Of a stretch of DNA of 64,000 nt, positions 17,163 through 25,654 are shown in pieces. Below the pieces are notes generated by a model. The model was not told the DNA's origin, ran no database searches, and worked only from the letters and a program-made list of their open reading frames with translations. Source of the DNA: Dermabacteraceae bacterium TAE3-ERU5 (GTDB lineage Bacteria > Actinomycetota > Actinomycetes > Actinomycetales > Dermabacteraceae); contig JAHUUK010000002.1 in NCBI GenBank assembly GCA_019218375.1, forward strand, positions 124,001-188,000, given 5' to 3'. The stretch's first letter is position 1, and each line of letters opens with the position of its first letter. The translations under genes and the position numbers were made by a program.

Positions 17163-17942
17163 TCACTCGACTGGATTCTGGTAGCGAGTCCAACCATCTT
17201 TCTCCTCCATCTCCTTCTGCACAGACTCCAGACGCTTTGTTGTTGTACCTGGAACATTTGCTACTGGCTCTGGAATTGTTTCTGAGGAAACGTACCGCCA
17301 ATCTCCATCAACCCAAACCATGCGACTAATATCCGCAAAGTAGGTAAATTTCTTTCGGTCTGCTGATGCTGCGTGGAGTAGTGCTATGTCGGCTTTTTCT
17401 CCTGGGGTGCAGGAAATAACCTTGAAGCCGCCCCATTCTGGTCGCCATATCGCCCTAGTGTTATCAATCTTTGCCGCTTCCTTAAAGGCTTTATCATCAA
17501 AAACTGCCCGATCACGTTCTTCCTTCGGCAAACGAGTGCGGTCAAAATAAAGCTTTGCGAACTGATCCGTCGTGACCTCGCCCGAGGTAATCCGCGTTAT
17601 GTCGAGGTCGTTGAGGTAGTTAGTGGCTGCGGCAACCGCTCCGGTGCAGGTTTGCGGATAACCGATCTGCGTCATCCCATCAATCGGGGAAACCTTCGTG
17701 CCGCCCTTACCAGCAGTCACCTGCAACGCCGAAAGATCTTCCTCGGCTGCGGCGGTCTGGACTGCTGGGGCTTCGGGCGCGGCGTGGGTATCGCCTGCGC
17801 CGGCGCTGGCCTCAGGTTCGCCGTTGCCAGCGGCCAGTAGCCATGCGATAACCAGTAGCAGGGCGGCGATAACCGCCAGCAGCGCCGCTATCAGCAGAAG
17901 CTGCGGTTTCTTTCCGGCACTTACGGGTGCGTTATCTGCCAT
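17163..17942 (-). CDS. Membrane-anchored protein of unknown function
   Basis: The 259-residue protein has a short cytoplasmic head, one helix (about 14-36), an Ala/Glu-rich linker and an exported globular domain (about 85-259). Conserved-looking features are a GMTQIGYPQTCTGAVAAATNYLNDLD segment near 90-115 and one later cysteine near 180, which could form a disulfide. A similar layout occurs in uncharacterised actinobacterial exported proteins. Its base composition is a little less GC-rich than its neighbours. It is the last gene of the pafBC-tat operon, 8 bp after fxsA. Confidence 0.65.
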   Translation of the reverse strand: MADNAPVSAGKKPQLLLIAALLAVIAALLLVIAWLLAAGNGEPEASAGAGDTHAAPEAPAVQTAAAEEDLSALQVTAGKGGTKVSPIDGMTQIGYPQTCTGAVAAATNYLNDLDITRITSGEVTTDQFAKLYFDRTRLPKEERDRAVFDDKAFKEAAKIDNTRAIWRPEWGGFKVISCTPGEKADIALLHAASADRKKFTYFADISRMVWVDGDWRYVSSETIPEPVANVPGTTTKRLESVQKEMEEKDGWTRYQNPVE

Positions 17943-17950
17943 CCGGGCGG

Positions 17951-18427
17951 CTACCTTTCGATCTCGCGCGGCGGGATCTTTTCCACCTCAACCACGATGT
18001 CGCCATCCATCACCGTGCCACCGCTTGTGAATGCGGTAAAGCTGTTTGTGTGGCGGGTATTTTCCCGTACTTTCCTGGTCAGCGCCCGCTGCACCGGTGG
18101 CAGCAGGAGCAGGCCGCCAGCGGCGGCGGTGATCAGGCCGGGGAAGATGAACAGTAGCGCGGCGGTAGCCGTGAACAGGGGGCGGCCGCGCACCGTATCC
18201 TCACTTTTGGCCCCGCCGGACTGCATGCGGGCAGCGAAGGCGCGTAAGCCGGTGATGGCCTGGCCTCCCGCCAGCAGCATGAGGCCGGCACCGATAACCC
18301 AGCCGAGCACGATGAGTAGCAGCACCGTGCCGAAGCCCCAGGCACGGCCCACCAGGAACAGCACCACAACCTCGAGCACCCCGAGCGCGATCAGCAGCAG
18401 GGGCAACCGTTCACGTATGAAACTCAT
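17951..18427 (-). CDS. fxsA: FxsA family membrane protein
   Basis: The 158-residue protein matches FxsA, a cytoplasmic membrane protein whose overproduction in E. coli relieves F-plasmid exclusion of phage T7. The N-terminal helices (LLLIALGVLEVVVLFLVG and GTVLLLIVLGWVIGAGLML), the Gly-rich segment and the LLFIFPGLITAAAGGLLLLPPVQRA motif (near 92-115) are diagnostic. The C-terminal tail is acidic. It lies 9 bp after ppm in the same operon. Its normal physiological role is unknown. Confidence 0.88.
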   Translation of the reverse strand: MSFIRERLPLLLIALGVLEVVVLFLVGRAWGFGTVLLLIVLGWVIGAGLMLLAGGQAITGLRAFAARMQSGGAKSEDTVRGRPLFTATAALLFIFPGLITAAAGGLLLLPPVQRALTRKVRENTRHTNSFTAFTSGGTVMDGDIVVEVEKIPPREIER

Positions 18428-18436
18428 GCCTAAAGC

Positions 18437-19189
18437 CTACGCTGCGGCCCGGTGAAACAGGCCCTTTATCCCCCAAAGCGTAACGCGCAGTAGGGCTTCT
18501 CCCACGATCTGCAGGCTCATCTTTGAGCATCCCGCGCGCCGTTCATCAAAATCTATCGGCACCTCGCTAACCCGCTGCCCGGCCCTAACGGCGCGGCTCA
18601 CCATATCCACCTGGAAGCAGTAGCCCGCCGAAGCGACCTCCGCGAGCGGCAGGTTAGAAAGCGCCCCGGCCCGCCAGGCACGAAATCCGGAGGTGGCGTC
18701 CCGCACCGGCAGGCGTAGCAGGAAGGCCGCGTAAAGGTTTGCAAAACGCGAAAGCAAACGCCTATGCAGCGCCCAGTCATGCACCGCTCCGCCGGGAATC
18801 CAGCGGGAGCCGAGCACCAGATCCGCTCCCCCGGCTAGCCCGTCCAGCAGGCGCGGCAGTTGGCAGGGACGGTGCGAAAGGTCGGCATCCATCTGCACCA
18901 CGGTGTCGGCGCCGTCTTGCAGGGCCCGTGCAAAACCGGCCAGGTAGGCGGGGCCTAGCCCCTCCTTGGCCTGCCTGTGCAGCACCTGGACGGCACCATC
19001 TGCGGCGGCAATTTGCTCCGCGAGCTCACCCGTGCCGTCCGGGGAGGCGTCGTCAACCACCAGGATCTGCGCCTCCGGGCAGGCCTCGCGGACACCGGCG
19101 ATCACGCGCGGCAGATTCCGCGCCTCGTTATAGGTGGGGATGACCACCGTGATTCGCGCAGCCGGGGTCGTTACGGGTGTTTCGGGCAT
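18437..19189 (-). CDS. ppm1: Polyprenol-phosphate mannosyltransferase (Ppm1 GT2 domain)
   Basis: The 250-residue GT2 enzyme transfers mannose from GDP-mannose to polyprenyl phosphate, the donor for membrane lipoglycan and protein mannosylation. VVIPTYNEARNLP (near 14), VVDDASPDGT (near 43), the catalytic QMDADLSH (near 97) and the ATSGFRAW motif (near 163) are visible. In Mycobacterium tuberculosis this domain is fused to the Lnt domain; here lnt is a separate gene whose stop overlaps the ppm1 start by one base. The donor sugar is inferred from family and context. Confidence 0.88.
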   Translation of the reverse strand: MPETPVTTPAARITVVIPTYNEARNLPRVIAGVREACPEAQILVVDDASPDGTGELAEQIAAADGAVQVLHRQAKEGLGPAYLAGFARALQDGADTVVQMDADLSHRPCQLPRLLDGLAGGADLVLGSRWIPGGAVHDWALHRRLLSRFANLYAAFLLRLPVRDATSGFRAWRAGALSNLPLAEVASAGYCFQVDMVSRAVRAGQRVSEVPIDFDERRAGCSKMSLQIVGEALLRVTLWGIKGLFHRAAA

Positions 19190-20739
19190 CAGGTATCTTC
19201 GCGGTTTTTCCTGCCCGAACGCCCCGCCCTGCCCGTGAGCGCGTAAAGCAAAACCAATCCCGCTCCCCCCAGCGATACCAGGTACGGATAGCTGCCCGCC
19301 TGCACCGCCGGGGTGATCACCTGCGAAAGCGGCACTGTGGTATCGATCCAGCCCGACCTGTAATGGCCGAGCCTGCCGAGCTCGCGGCCGTCCGGGCCGT
19401 AAACGCCGGATTCGCCGACCGTGGAGGCGTGCACGAAGCTGCGGTGGGCGATACGGGCAAAAATGCGAGACATGGCGAGCTGCTGCACGCTCTGATCGGA
19501 GCGCCCAAAGCTGCCGTTATTCGTCGGCACAACTATCACCTGCGCACCGGAAAGAACCGACTGCTGCACCAGCGATTCGTAGGCGATCTCGAAACAGATC
19601 AGCGCGCCGACGTCGGGCCGGGCGGAGGTAAAGTGCGCGGGTTTCTTACCGGGCAGCATGTCGGTGCCGACCTGCTCAATAAGCGCGCTGATCTTCTCAA
19701 AAAACGCCCTATCCGGCACATATTCACCAAAGGGGACGGGCTTTTGTTTGCGGTAAACGTCCACTGCGCCGCGCCCCGGTAACCAATACTGCAGCTCGTT
19801 ATAGCGGTAGCGATCGTTTTGCACGTAGTGGGGCACACCCACCAGCACCGGGCTGCCCACTTCATCCACCACGGCCTGCACCTTGGCGTGTGCGCGCGGC
19901 GAAGCGTCGAGGTCTATATCGCTCGCGTTCTCCGGCCACACCACGAGCGTGTTCATATCCGGCGCGGGTTTAGCCTGGCGCAGCCAACGCCTGGTGGTAT
20001 CCACGTGGTTGTCCAGGAACTGGCCGTGATAGAGGCCGAAACCGTTGGATTCCTCGGGAATGTTGCCCTGGATCGCCACCACCCGCAGCGTGGCCTTTTC
20101 CACCGGCAGCTGCGGGGCGTAACTGGCGGCCAGCGCGAGGGCGATGGCGAGCAGCAGCGGCGGCGCGCTGCGTCTGGCAAGAGCCGACGCCAGCAGGTTT
20201 CCGAGCAACGCCAGCAGCAGCGCGAAGCCCGCCATGCCGATATAGGGAGCGGCTGCCGCAAGCGGGGAATCCGCCTGCGAGAACCCGGCGCTTCCCCAGG
20301 GAAACCCGCCGTAGGGGTAGTTGGCGCGCAGGTATTCGCAGCCCGTCCAAAGCAGAGCCAGCGCGAACGGGGTAAAACGATTTAGCCCGCGCCTGCGCAG
20401 CAACAGCGCGGACGCCACGGCGTATCCGGCAAAAAATACGGCCTGGCTAAGCGTGAGCGCGAGCCAGGGCAAAACCGAACCGGTATAGGTGCCCGCCCAA
20501 CCGATCAGCAGACCGAAGAAAGTACCGCCCGCGACCAGCCCGTTTAGTGCGGCAAGCAGGTTCCCCCGCCCCAGCAGGGAGAGCGTTAGCGCTGCCACCC
20601 CGAGCGGGTAGCACCACCACAGGCCTAACGCGGGGAAAGAAGCATAAAGCAGGTACCCGGCTGCCGCCGCGAGGGGTAAAGACAGCGGCAGCGGGCAGCG
20701 CGGCCGCCTCACTTCCCGCGCATTTTCGGCTCGGCTCAT
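19189..20739 (-). CDS. lnt: Apolipoprotein N-acyltransferase
   Basis: The 516-residue enzyme adds the third acyl chain to lipoproteins at the outer face of the membrane. About seven N-terminal helices (to about residue 200) lead to a nitrilase-type domain with the Glu-Lys-Cys triad: glutamate in VVWPENASDID (near 268), lysine in KQKPVPFGEYVP (near 335) and cysteine in ALICFEIAYES (near 383). A last helix lies near 487-505. It starts with a 4-bp overlap with helY and abuts ppm1. The lipoprotein FKBP encoded at 37061-38026 is a likely substrate. Confidence 0.92.
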   Translation of the reverse strand: MSRAENAREVRRPRCPLPLSLPLAAAAGYLLYASFPALGLWWCYPLGVAALTLSLLGRGNLLAALNGLVAGGTFFGLLIGWAGTYTGSVLPWLALTLSQAVFFAGYAVASALLLRRRGLNRFTPFALALLWTGCEYLRANYPYGGFPWGSAGFSQADSPLAAAAPYIGMAGFALLLALLGNLLASALARRSAPPLLLAIALALAASYAPQLPVEKATLRVVAIQGNIPEESNGFGLYHGQFLDNHVDTTRRWLRQAKPAPDMNTLVVWPENASDIDLDASPRAHAKVQAVVDEVGSPVLVGVPHYVQNDRYRYNELQYWLPGRGAVDVYRKQKPVPFGEYVPDRAFFEKISALIEQVGTDMLPGKKPAHFTSARPDVGALICFEIAYESLVQQSVLSGAQVIVVPTNNGSFGRSDQSVQQLAMSRIFARIAHRSFVHASTVGESGVYGPDGRELGRLGHYRSGWIDTTVPLSQVITPAVQAGSYPYLVSLGGAGLVLLYALTGRAGRSGRKNREDT

Positions 20740-23489
20740 AGCGCGGGAGCCTCTAGTTCCTGCGCCACAATGCCGCGACGCACCAGCTTTATCCCGGCAT
20801 CGCAGCGCGCGCGCAGCGGCTCAAACGCCCGCAACTGCTGCAGCAGATCGACTATCTGTCGGCACTGGCGCACGAAATCCCCCGCCGTCAGGTCGCTTCC
20901 CTCCAGGGCAAGCGCCAGGTCGGCCCCTTTCGCCCAGCGGAACATGGTCACCGCCACCGCGAGGGTGGGTTCCGGGGTGGTTTCCAGGTGGCGCTGGCGT
21001 TCGTCCCGCTCCAGCTTGCTCCACAGGTTGAGGGCGCTACGGTAGGCGGCAGAGACGCCCGCCGTCGGTGCCGACGGGGCATGATCCTCCCGCCGCGAAT
21101 CGGCGCTCATGCAGGCGGCAAACGCCACCACCTCGGGGGCGGTGAGCTTATCCCAGACTCCCCCGCGCAGCGTTTCCGCGAGCAGCAGGTCGCGTTCGCT
21201 GTAGATGCGCTGCAGCAGGCGGCCCGCCTCGGTCGGGGCCAGATCTTCGCCTTCGCCCGCCACGTAGCCGCGTTCCGCGAGCAGTTCGCAAACCCTGGTG
21301 AAGCTCTTGCCGATCGACGAGGTACGCCCGTCGATGGTGCGGATGATCTTCTCCTGTTCCCGTTTCGTTTTCAGGTAACGCCGCTGCCAGCGCAGGTGCG
21401 ATTCCTTGTCCGGGCAATCATGGCAGGGGTGCGCGCGCAGCTTTTCGCGCAATTCCTGCAGCAGCGGGTCGCTGGCCGCACTGGAGGGCACCTGCTTATG
21501 CGCCTTGCGCACAGCTTTCGCCGGGTCCAGGCCCGGATCGAGCTTCGCGCGGCACCTCGCGGCCAGATCCTTACGCGCCCGGCCGGTAGAAACGTCCACC
21601 GAACGCGGCAGGCTTATCTGCCCCACCACGGCGGGGGCGGTGGCAAATTCCGTCGGCCCCATCGTGCGTAGCTGGCCCTTCACGCTGAGCAGCTTCAGGG
21701 CGTTATTGTGCCTACCCAGCACCAGGTAGCAGCCCGCGCGTTTACCGGCACCGACGGCCACCAGCTGGCCCGGCTTGAGACGCGCCACGGAATCGTGCAG
21801 CAGCTTGCTCTGTTTCAGGGAGCGTTCCCGAGAAAGCGCCTTTTCCCTATCCGCGATCTCCTCCAGCAGCCGCGAATACTCGCGGTAGTCGCCCCGCTCG
21901 CAGGACATCGCCTCCGCATAGGAATCTGCGGTGGTTCCCAGATCGCGGGCCTTTCGGGCCAGGCCGACCACCGAACGGTCGGCCTGGAACTGCGCGAAGG
22001 AGCTTTCCAGTATCTCCCTGGATTCCGACGGGGTGAGCCTGCCCAGCAGGTTCACGCTCATGTTGTAGGTGGGCCGGAACGCGGAACGCAGCGGGAACGT
22101 GCGGCGCGAGGCGAGCTGCGCCACCGCGGTGGGCGCGATATCGCCGCCCGCTACCACCACCGCGTGCCCTTCCGTATCGATGCCGCGCCTGCCCGCGCGG
22201 CCCGTTAGCTGCGTGTATTCGCCGGGCGTTAGATCCACGTGCCCGATACCGTTGTATTTGCTGAGCTTGTCCAGCACCACGCTGCGGGCGGGCATGTTGA
22301 TGCCGAGCGCGAGCGTTTCCGTGGCGAAAACGACCTTGATTAGCCCCTCGCTGAAGAGTTCCTCCACGATCTCTTTCAGCAGCGGCAGCATTCCCGCGTG
22401 ATGGCAGGCCAGGCCGTGAATGGCGCTGGAGCGAAACGCCCACAGACGTAGTGCGTCGCGGTCGGATTCGCTCAGGGTGGCCGTGCGGCGATCCACGTGC
22501 TCGGCGATGAGCTGCTGTTCCTGCCGCGTGGTTAGGCTGAGGCGCATCTGCGCGCAGCGGCTCAGCGCCGCCTCGCAGCCTTTGCGCGAGAAGATGAAGA
22601 AGATGGCGGGCAGCAAGCCGGCATCGTCTAGCGCCATGATCGCCTCGGGGCGGCCGGTCACGCCTCCCGTAATGCGGGGCCTGCCCCGTCCCCGTTGGCC
22701 GTGCCCGCGCGCGCGCCTGGGGGTGCGCAGGAAATCGGGGTTGAACTCCAGATCGGGATTAACCAGCGGCTTGGTGGAGCGATCGGGGCCGTGCGAGGCC
22801 ACCGGCTCACCGTCGGCGTCCACAAACACGTCTACCAGTTCCCGCCCGATCAGAACGTGCTGCCACAGCGGTACGGGACGGTTTTCGGAAACGATCACGC
22901 GGGTGGTGCCGCGCACCTCGTTTAGCCAGTCACCGAACTCTTCCGCGTTGGAAACAGTGGCCGACAGCGCCACCAGCTTTACCTGCTCGGGCAGGTGCAA
23001 GATGACTTCTTCCCAGACGGGGCCGCGGAAACGGTCTGCCAGGTAGTGCACCTCGTCCATCACCACATAGGAAAGCTCATCCAGCGTGGCGGAATCGGCG
23101 TAGAGCATGTTGCGTAAAACCTCGGTGGTCATCACAACCACGTCGGCTTCACCGTTACGGCTGACGTCTCCCGTCAGCAAACCCACCCGGTCTTCGCCGA
23201 GCCATTCGCAAAGTTCGCGGTACTTCTGGTTCGAAAGCGCCTTGATCGGGGTGGTGTAAAAGACCTTACCGCCGTTTTCGCTGGCCAGGAAGATCGCGTA
23301 TTCGCCCACCAGGGTTTTTCCGGCTCCCGTCGGCGCGGCAACCAGCACGCTGCTGCCGTCCTCGATAGCACGGCAGGCCTTTTCCTGGAACGGATCCGGC
23401 AGGAAAAGGAAGCGGGAAACGAAGCGCTGCCAGGGGCTCTTGGCGCGGGCACGGTAACGGGCGTATTTTTCTGCGGCTGATTCGCTCAC
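20736..23489 (-). CDS. helY: Ski2-like DEVH RNA helicase (HelY)
   Basis: The 917-residue protein is a Ski2/Mtr4-like superfamily 2 helicase. Motif I (APTGAGKTLVGEYA, near 54), the DEVH box (VMDEVHYLADRF, near 144), SATVSNAEEFGDWL (motif III, near 175), the second RecA domain ending in QLTGRAGRRGIDTEG (near 430), and a C-terminal DSHCT-like helical region (about 730-917) are in order. A basic insert rich in Arg and Gly (near 258-275) lies between the RecA domains. The gene is in the conserved actinobacterial tatA-tatC-helY neighbourhood and overlaps dagK and lnt by 4 bp each. RNA processing is likely; substrates unknown. Confidence 0.92.
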   Translation of the reverse strand: MSESAAEKYARYRARAKSPWQRFVSRFLFLPDPFQEKACRAIEDGSSVLVAAPTGAGKTLVGEYAIFLASENGGKVFYTTPIKALSNQKYRELCEWLGEDRVGLLTGDVSRNGEADVVVMTTEVLRNMLYADSATLDELSYVVMDEVHYLADRFRGPVWEEVILHLPEQVKLVALSATVSNAEEFGDWLNEVRGTTRVIVSENRPVPLWQHVLIGRELVDVFVDADGEPVASHGPDRSTKPLVNPDLEFNPDFLRTPRRARGHGQRGRGRPRITGGVTGRPEAIMALDDAGLLPAIFFIFSRKGCEAALSRCAQMRLSLTTRQEQQLIAEHVDRRTATLSESDRDALRLWAFRSSAIHGLACHHAGMLPLLKEIVEELFSEGLIKVVFATETLALGINMPARSVVLDKLSKYNGIGHVDLTPGEYTQLTGRAGRRGIDTEGHAVVVAGGDIAPTAVAQLASRRTFPLRSAFRPTYNMSVNLLGRLTPSESREILESSFAQFQADRSVVGLARKARDLGTTADSYAEAMSCERGDYREYSRLLEEIADREKALSRERSLKQSKLLHDSVARLKPGQLVAVGAGKRAGCYLVLGRHNNALKLLSVKGQLRTMGPTEFATAPAVVGQISLPRSVDVSTGRARKDLAARCRAKLDPGLDPAKAVRKAHKQVPSSAASDPLLQELREKLRAHPCHDCPDKESHLRWQRRYLKTKREQEKIIRTIDGRTSSIGKSFTRVCELLAERGYVAGEGEDLAPTEAGRLLQRIYSERDLLLAETLRGGVWDKLTAPEVVAFAACMSADSRREDHAPSAPTAGVSAAYRSALNLWSKLERDERQRHLETTPEPTLAVAVTMFRWAKGADLALALEGSDLTAGDFVRQCRQIVDLLQQLRAFEPLRARCDAGIKLVRRGIVAQELEAPAL

Positions 23490-24427
23490 TGTTTTTCCAG
23501 GCAGTCGGCGGTATGCGGGGCAAGCACGTTTACTGCCTGCGGCACTACTTTCACGGTGAGTGGCAGCAGGCAGTGCGGTTCACCGTCTCCGTGCGCGCGC
23601 AGCAGGGTGTTATCGCGCAGCGCTACGCTGACGCTTTTGACCCGCCGCACCTTGAAGGCGGGATGGCTGACGTGGCTGCCACGGTAAACCTGCGGGAGCA
23701 GCGAAAGCAGACGCAACCGGCCCACCCCGGAAACTGTGGCAACCTCAATTACCCCGTCGCGCATATTGGCCTGCGGAACCAGGTTCATGCCGCCGCCAAG
23801 GAAGGGGGCATTGACGACGCTCAGCAGGGAGGCGTCTACCTCTTCGGGTTCGCCACCATCGAAACTAACCAGGTAAGGCAGGTCCCGGAAACGGCGTATT
23901 TCTTGCGCGGCAGCCACGGCGTAGCGAGAACCGCGCCGTTTGCGGCCGGAGTTTGCGCGGGCGGTGACGAGCGCGTCAAAACCCAGGCTGACGCTGCCGA
24001 GCGCGAGCGCGCGATACGGGTTTGCGCCGTCGGAGCTGATCTCCATCGCGTCTATTGCCAGCGGCGGTAGCGATAACGATTCCAGCATCACCCGGATCGC
24101 TTCGTCGGGAGAAGCCAGCGGGAGCCGCAGGCTACGAGCCTGATCGTTGCCCGTACCGGCGGGAATTATGCCCAGCCTGACGTCGGTTCCGGCCACTATT
24201 GCAGCGCCGAGGGAAACGGTGCCGTCTCCGCCCACCACGATGAGAGCGGAAAGATCAGGTAGTACCGAAAGCGCCCTGGCGCGCGCAGTCTTAGCGTTAG
24301 GGCCGGTTACGTCCACAACGGAAAGCCCAGCGAGCCGCAGCAAGTTTGCTACGTGCCCGCTGAGCCGCATCGCTCCCCCGCCAGCGGCGGAGGGATTAAC
24401 CAGCAGACCGACGCGGAGTCTAGTCAC
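23486..24427 (-). CDS. Diacylglycerol kinase family lipid kinase
   Basis: The 313-residue DagK_cat protein phosphorylates a lipid such as diacylglycerol, feeding phosphatidate back into phospholipid synthesis. The start VGLLVNPSAAGG, the nucleotide loop VVGGDGTVSLGA (near 64-76) and GIIPAGTGNDQARSLRLP (near 87-104) are the family motifs. The GTG at 24427 lies inside the end of tatC (8-bp overlap), so expression is coupled to the Tat genes. The C-terminal half is the beta-sandwich domain of the family. It could also act on another lipid; the exact substrate is not visible. Confidence 0.88.
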   Translation of the reverse strand: MTRLRVGLLVNPSAAGGGAMRLSGHVANLLRLAGLSVVDVTGPNAKTARARALSVLPDLSALIVVGGDGTVSLGAAIVAGTDVRLGIIPAGTGNDQARSLRLPLASPDEAIRVMLESLSLPPLAIDAMEISSDGANPYRALALGSVSLGFDALVTARANSGRKRRGSRYAVAAAQEIRRFRDLPYLVSFDGGEPEEVDASLLSVVNAPFLGGGMNLVPQANMRDGVIEVATVSGVGRLRLLSLLPQVYRGSHVSHPAFKVRRVKSVSVALRDNTLLRAHGDGEPHCLLPLTVKVVPQAVNVLAPHTADCLEKQ

Positions 24428-25274
24428 GGCCGATATCTGACGGCGCGGAGATGTCCTCTACCTCGCCGATGTCGCTCACAACGTCAGAGTTAAGCGCGGC
24501 TTCGAGACGCGCATCGCGTTTCTTATCGTTGCGAATCGAAATGCCCACGGCGATGAAGTAGAAACCGCAGATCGGGAGGGCCATGAAAATCATGGTGAAG
24601 GGATCCGGGGTCGGCACCATAATCGCGGTGAACAGGAAGATCACGAACACCACCCAGCGCCACGCCTTCAGCATAGTGCGCCCGCGCAGCACGCCCAGCA
24701 TGTTGAGCGCCACCAGGAACACGGGCAAGGTGAAAGCGATACCGAACACCAGCACCGTGCGGATAAACAGGTTCATGTAGGAACCGAAATCGACGATGTT
24801 GGTGAAGTTTTCGGGAGTGAAGCTCATAAACAGCGGCACGGCCTTGCTCATGGCGTAGTAACCGGCGGCGCACCCCATGAAGAACAGGGGCACGGCCGCG
24901 CCCATGAAGCCGAGCGCGTATTTACGTTCGTTCTTCTTCAGGCCGGGGGTGATGAAGCGCCAGGCCTCCCACAGTATTACGGGAGACGCCGCAATCAGCC
25001 CGAAGTAGGCAGACATGCGCAGCTTGATATCGAGCGACGTGCCTACCCCGGCAAAGTTCGGCTGAGCATTAAGGTTCAGCTCTCTGCGGGCAACATCGAA
25101 CGGTGCCGCGATGGTCTGCAGAACCTGGTCCGAAAAGAACCAGCCGACGATGGTCGCCAGCAAAACGGCTACCGCCGATATCAAAAGGCGGTTACGTGCC
25201 TCGAGCAAATGCTCGCCCAGGGTCATACGCCCTTCCGGGTCCCTGGGCGGGCGCTTCTTCTTCAGGATCGCCAC
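24420..25274 (-). CDS. tatC: Twin-arginine translocase subunit TatC
   Basis: The 284-residue TatC is the signal-recognition subunit of the twin-arginine export system. The cytoplasmic N-terminus has the conserved MTLGEHLLEARNRLL motif (near 17-31), and six helices follow, including FGLIAASPVILWEAWRFITPGLKKNERKY (split across the loop near 92-120) with the conserved PGL and E. The GTG at 25274 is the start. It lies 33 bp after tatA. No tatB is present in the window. Likely clients in this window are the secreted protein at 51168-51890 and the FKBP lipoprotein at 37061-38026. Confidence 0.95.
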   Translation of the reverse strand: MAILKKKRPPRDPEGRMTLGEHLLEARNRLLISAVAVLLATIVGWFFSDQVLQTIAAPFDVARRELNLNAQPNFAGVGTSLDIKLRMSAYFGLIAASPVILWEAWRFITPGLKKNERKYALGFMGAAVPLFFMGCAAGYYAMSKAVPLFMSFTPENFTNIVDFGSYMNLFIRTVLVFGIAFTLPVFLVALNMLGVLRGRTMLKAWRWVVFVIFLFTAIMVPTPDPFTMIFMALPICGFYFIAVGISIRNDKKRDARLEAALNSDVVSDIGEVEDISAPSDIGRD

Positions 25275-25307
25275 TACGGCTACCTTTCCCGAACTCTTTA
25301 GCGATTT

Positions 25308-25589
25308 TTAGTCGCGGCGGTAACGATCCTCAGCCGCGTCACGCACGACCTCTACCGGCTCTGCAGGCTTAACCTTGCGGGCAGCGCGGTGATCGTACTC
25401 GCGCTCGTCGTCGTCTTCGTCCTTTTCCTGGCCGATGCCGGACTCGCGCTTGAGTTCGTCAACCTCGGACTTGAAGATGCGCATGGACTTGCCAAGGTTG
25501 CGTGCCAGGTGCGGCAGTTTACCCGCGCCGAACAGCAGAACAACCAGGACAACCATAACTACCCAGTGCCAGGGCTTGAGTGCACCCAT
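25308..25589 (-). CDS. tatA: Twin-arginine translocase subunit TatA
   Basis: The 93-residue TatA has one N-terminal helix ([20 protein letters not shown]), the conserved [21 protein letters not shown] amphipathic-helix start, split by the hinge at KLP, and a highly acidic-then-basic tail. TatA oligomers form the translocation pore. A good AAGGAG ribosome-binding site precedes the ATG at 25589. The gene sits between the fused PafBC regulator and tatC, the usual actinobacterial order. Confidence 0.95.
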   Translation of the reverse strand: MGALKPWHWVVMVVLVVLLFGAGKLPHLARNLGKSMRIFKSEVDELKRESGIGQEKDEDDDEREYDHRAARKVKPAEPVEVVRDAAEDRYRRD

Positions 25590-25654
25590 TTCGGTGCTCC
25601 TTTCTTAGGCGCCGCCTTCACGGAGACGCGTGATCGACCGCTATTAGCAGTAGT

